From positions 1-7,713 of the forward strand of contig CAKUYG010000102.1 of NCBI GenBank assembly GCA_934702165.1: a stretch of DNA of 7,713 nucleotides. The letters run 5' to 3'. A model generated the notes under the pieces. It was given only the letters and a program-made list of their open reading frames with translations, made no database searches and was not told the DNA's origin. The position numbers and the translations under genes are program-made. This document shows, piece after piece, positions 7,021-7,713 of the stretch (the stretch's first letter is position 1; each line of letters opens with the position of its first letter). This stretch comes from an uncultured Bacteroidales bacterium (lineage in GTDB: Bacteria; Bacteroidota; Bacteroidia; Bacteroidales; UBA932).

Positions 7021-7087
7021 GCAGAACAGGGGAGGGGGGCCGGGCGATATTTTGTTTTGAGCCCGGGAACCCCCTCCCCTGTTCTGC
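7021..7087. terminator. Long hairpin between convergent truB and gltX, possible bidirectional terminator
   Basis: Arms 7021-7038 and 7070-7087 are perfect 18 bp inverted repeats (GCAGAACAGGGG then AGGGGG). After a small 1-by-3 internal loop a second perfect 6 bp stem follows (CCGGGC 7040-7045 with GCCCGG 7061-7066), closed by a 15 nt AT-rich loop. The structure is seen directly. Its place between two genes that read toward each other suggests a shared terminator. Neither side has a T-run after the stem, so it is not a textbook intrinsic terminator; a dispersed extragenic palindrome is the alternative. The rest of 6953-7102 holds nothing else I recognise. Confidence 0.6.
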
Positions 7088-7102
7088 GTGTACGAAACTT
7101 TC

Positions 7103-7713
7103 CTACCCCAGCCGCTCCTTGATGTAGTGGAGGCGGCTGAGGGTTTCGCCTTTGCCGATGAGGGTCATTATGTCGTGGATGCCGAGTCCGTTTGATGAGC
7201 CGGTGAGTGCGAGGCGGATGAGGTTCATCACCTTGCCGACCGGCATGCCTTCTGCACGGATGAAATCCTCAAGCGTGTCGGCTTCCGAGTTCTCCACCGC
7301 GCGGAGAGCGTCCTGGTAGATGTCCTCGTACCAGAACTTGTCCACGTCCTTGGCGAGGAAGGGGGCGGTGAGGCTGTCATCGTACACCTTGGCGCGTGGA
7401 TCCGCAGGTCTGCCGTCCGCCGGTTTAGCCGAGGCGGCCCCGGCCTTGACTCCGTACTTTGCATATTCTGAAGGGGCGATGAAAAGGCAGGCGGCTATGT
7501 TCCAGAAATCCTTGACGAAGGTGGCCCTGTCCTTGGTGAGAGCTATCACTGCCAGCACATAGCTGCGCTCCACATTGAGTTTCTTCGCTTCCAGCATCGG
7601 GATGAACATGTCGGCGAGCTCTTCGTCCGGCTTTGCCCTGAGGTATTCGCGGTTGAACCACTTGGCTTTCTCCGGGTTGAACTTGGCCCCGGCCTTGCCG
7701 ACCTTCTCCAGGG
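7103..7713 (-). CDS. gltX: Glutamyl-tRNA synthetase, C-terminal 202 residues (cut by the right edge)
   Basis: The visible part is the helical anticodon-binding end of a class I glutamyl-tRNA synthetase, which charges tRNA-Glu in the cytoplasm. The frame continues without a stop to the right edge, opening with GAKFNPEKAKWFNREYL, a conserved stretch of Bacteroidota GltX (family usual length about 470-510 residues). DVDKFWYED, EGMPVGKVMNLIRLALTG and the glycine-rich LTGSSNGLGIHDIM close to the end are also typical. The catalytic HIGH and KMSKS motifs would lie outside the window. A low-complexity Ala/Pro/Lys stretch around 7395-7450 (GAASAKPADGRPADP) interrupts the region and seems to be a surface loop. 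The internal ATG at 7609 is not the start. The stop is TAG at 7105-7103, facing truB across the hairpin. Confidence 0.92.
   Translation of the reverse strand, partial: LEKVGKAGAKFNPEKAKWFNREYLRAKPDEELADMFIPMLEAKKLNVERSYVLAVIALTKDRATFVKDFWNIAACLFIAPSEYAKYGVKAGAASAKPADGRPADPRAKVYDDSLTAPFLAKDVDKFWYEDIYQDALRAVENSEADTLEDFIRAEGMPVGKVMNLIRLALTGSSNGLGIHDIMTLIGKGETLSRLHYIKERLG

Noticed and set aside
6953..7102. Small gene in the truB-gltX gap
   Set aside because: The frame spanning 6909-7127 mostly overlaps truB, the hairpin and gltX, and its translation shows no domain.
1..7713. Undescribed defence, mobile or biosynthetic system
   Set aside because: Every long frame is explained by a known metabolic or translation family; there are no transposases, integrases, CRISPR repeats, toxin-antitoxin pairs or tRNA genes.

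Overview
The window looks like chromosome from a member of the Bacteroidota, most probably order Bacteroidales with a fairly high GC content. The reasons are: lipoprotein-type GH28 and GH105 enzymes of the kind found in polysaccharide utilisation loci, a short-chain-dehydrogenase type of threonine dehydrogenase divergent from kbl, few Shine-Dalgarno sequences, and a Bacteroides-type promoter (TTTG plus TAATTTTG) in front of kbl. Genus cannot be fixed from the sequence alone; an Alistipes-like or Cryptobacteroides-like gut lineage is a guess.

Left half, minus strand (4309 down to 1): four tightly packed genes read leftward. They are kbl (2-amino-3-ketobutyrate CoA ligase), a GH28 polygalacturonase-like lipoprotein, a GH105 unsaturated rhamnogalacturonyl hydrolase-like lipoprotein, and the start of an SDR oxidoreductase of the KduD / gluconate 5-dehydrogenase type, cut by the left edge. 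Gaps are 9 bp, a 4 bp ATGA overlap, and 25 bp. The last three form a logical pectin series: GH28 trims galacturonan, GH105 releases the unsaturated uronic acid left at chain ends by lyases, and the SDR works in the cytoplasmic step that leads the resulting keto-uronate to 2-keto-3-deoxygluconate. The lyases, SusC/SusD pair, KduI and regulator that normally go with them are not in the window.

Right half, plus strand (4387 to 6952): tdh (threonine 3-dehydrogenase, SDR type), a small YgjP-like zinc metallopeptidase, rpiB and truB read rightward with gaps of at most about 11 bp or overlaps, so they look like one transcription unit. Two of these genes have no usable ATG and probably begin at GTG and TTG. 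tdh and kbl face away from each other across 77 bp holding what look like interleaved divergent promoters; together their products turn threonine into glycine and acetyl-CoA.

Right end: truB converges on gltX (glutamyl-tRNA synthetase, C-terminal 202 residues only, minus strand). The roughly 150 bp between them carries a long, near-perfect hairpin (18 bp plus 6 bp stem) at 7021-7087.

I found no mobile element, CRISPR array, RNA gene or undescribed multi-gene system. The best leads are the fusion of a threonine catabolic gene with a pectin gene run, the big hairpin, the interleaved divergent promoters and the unusual start of truB.
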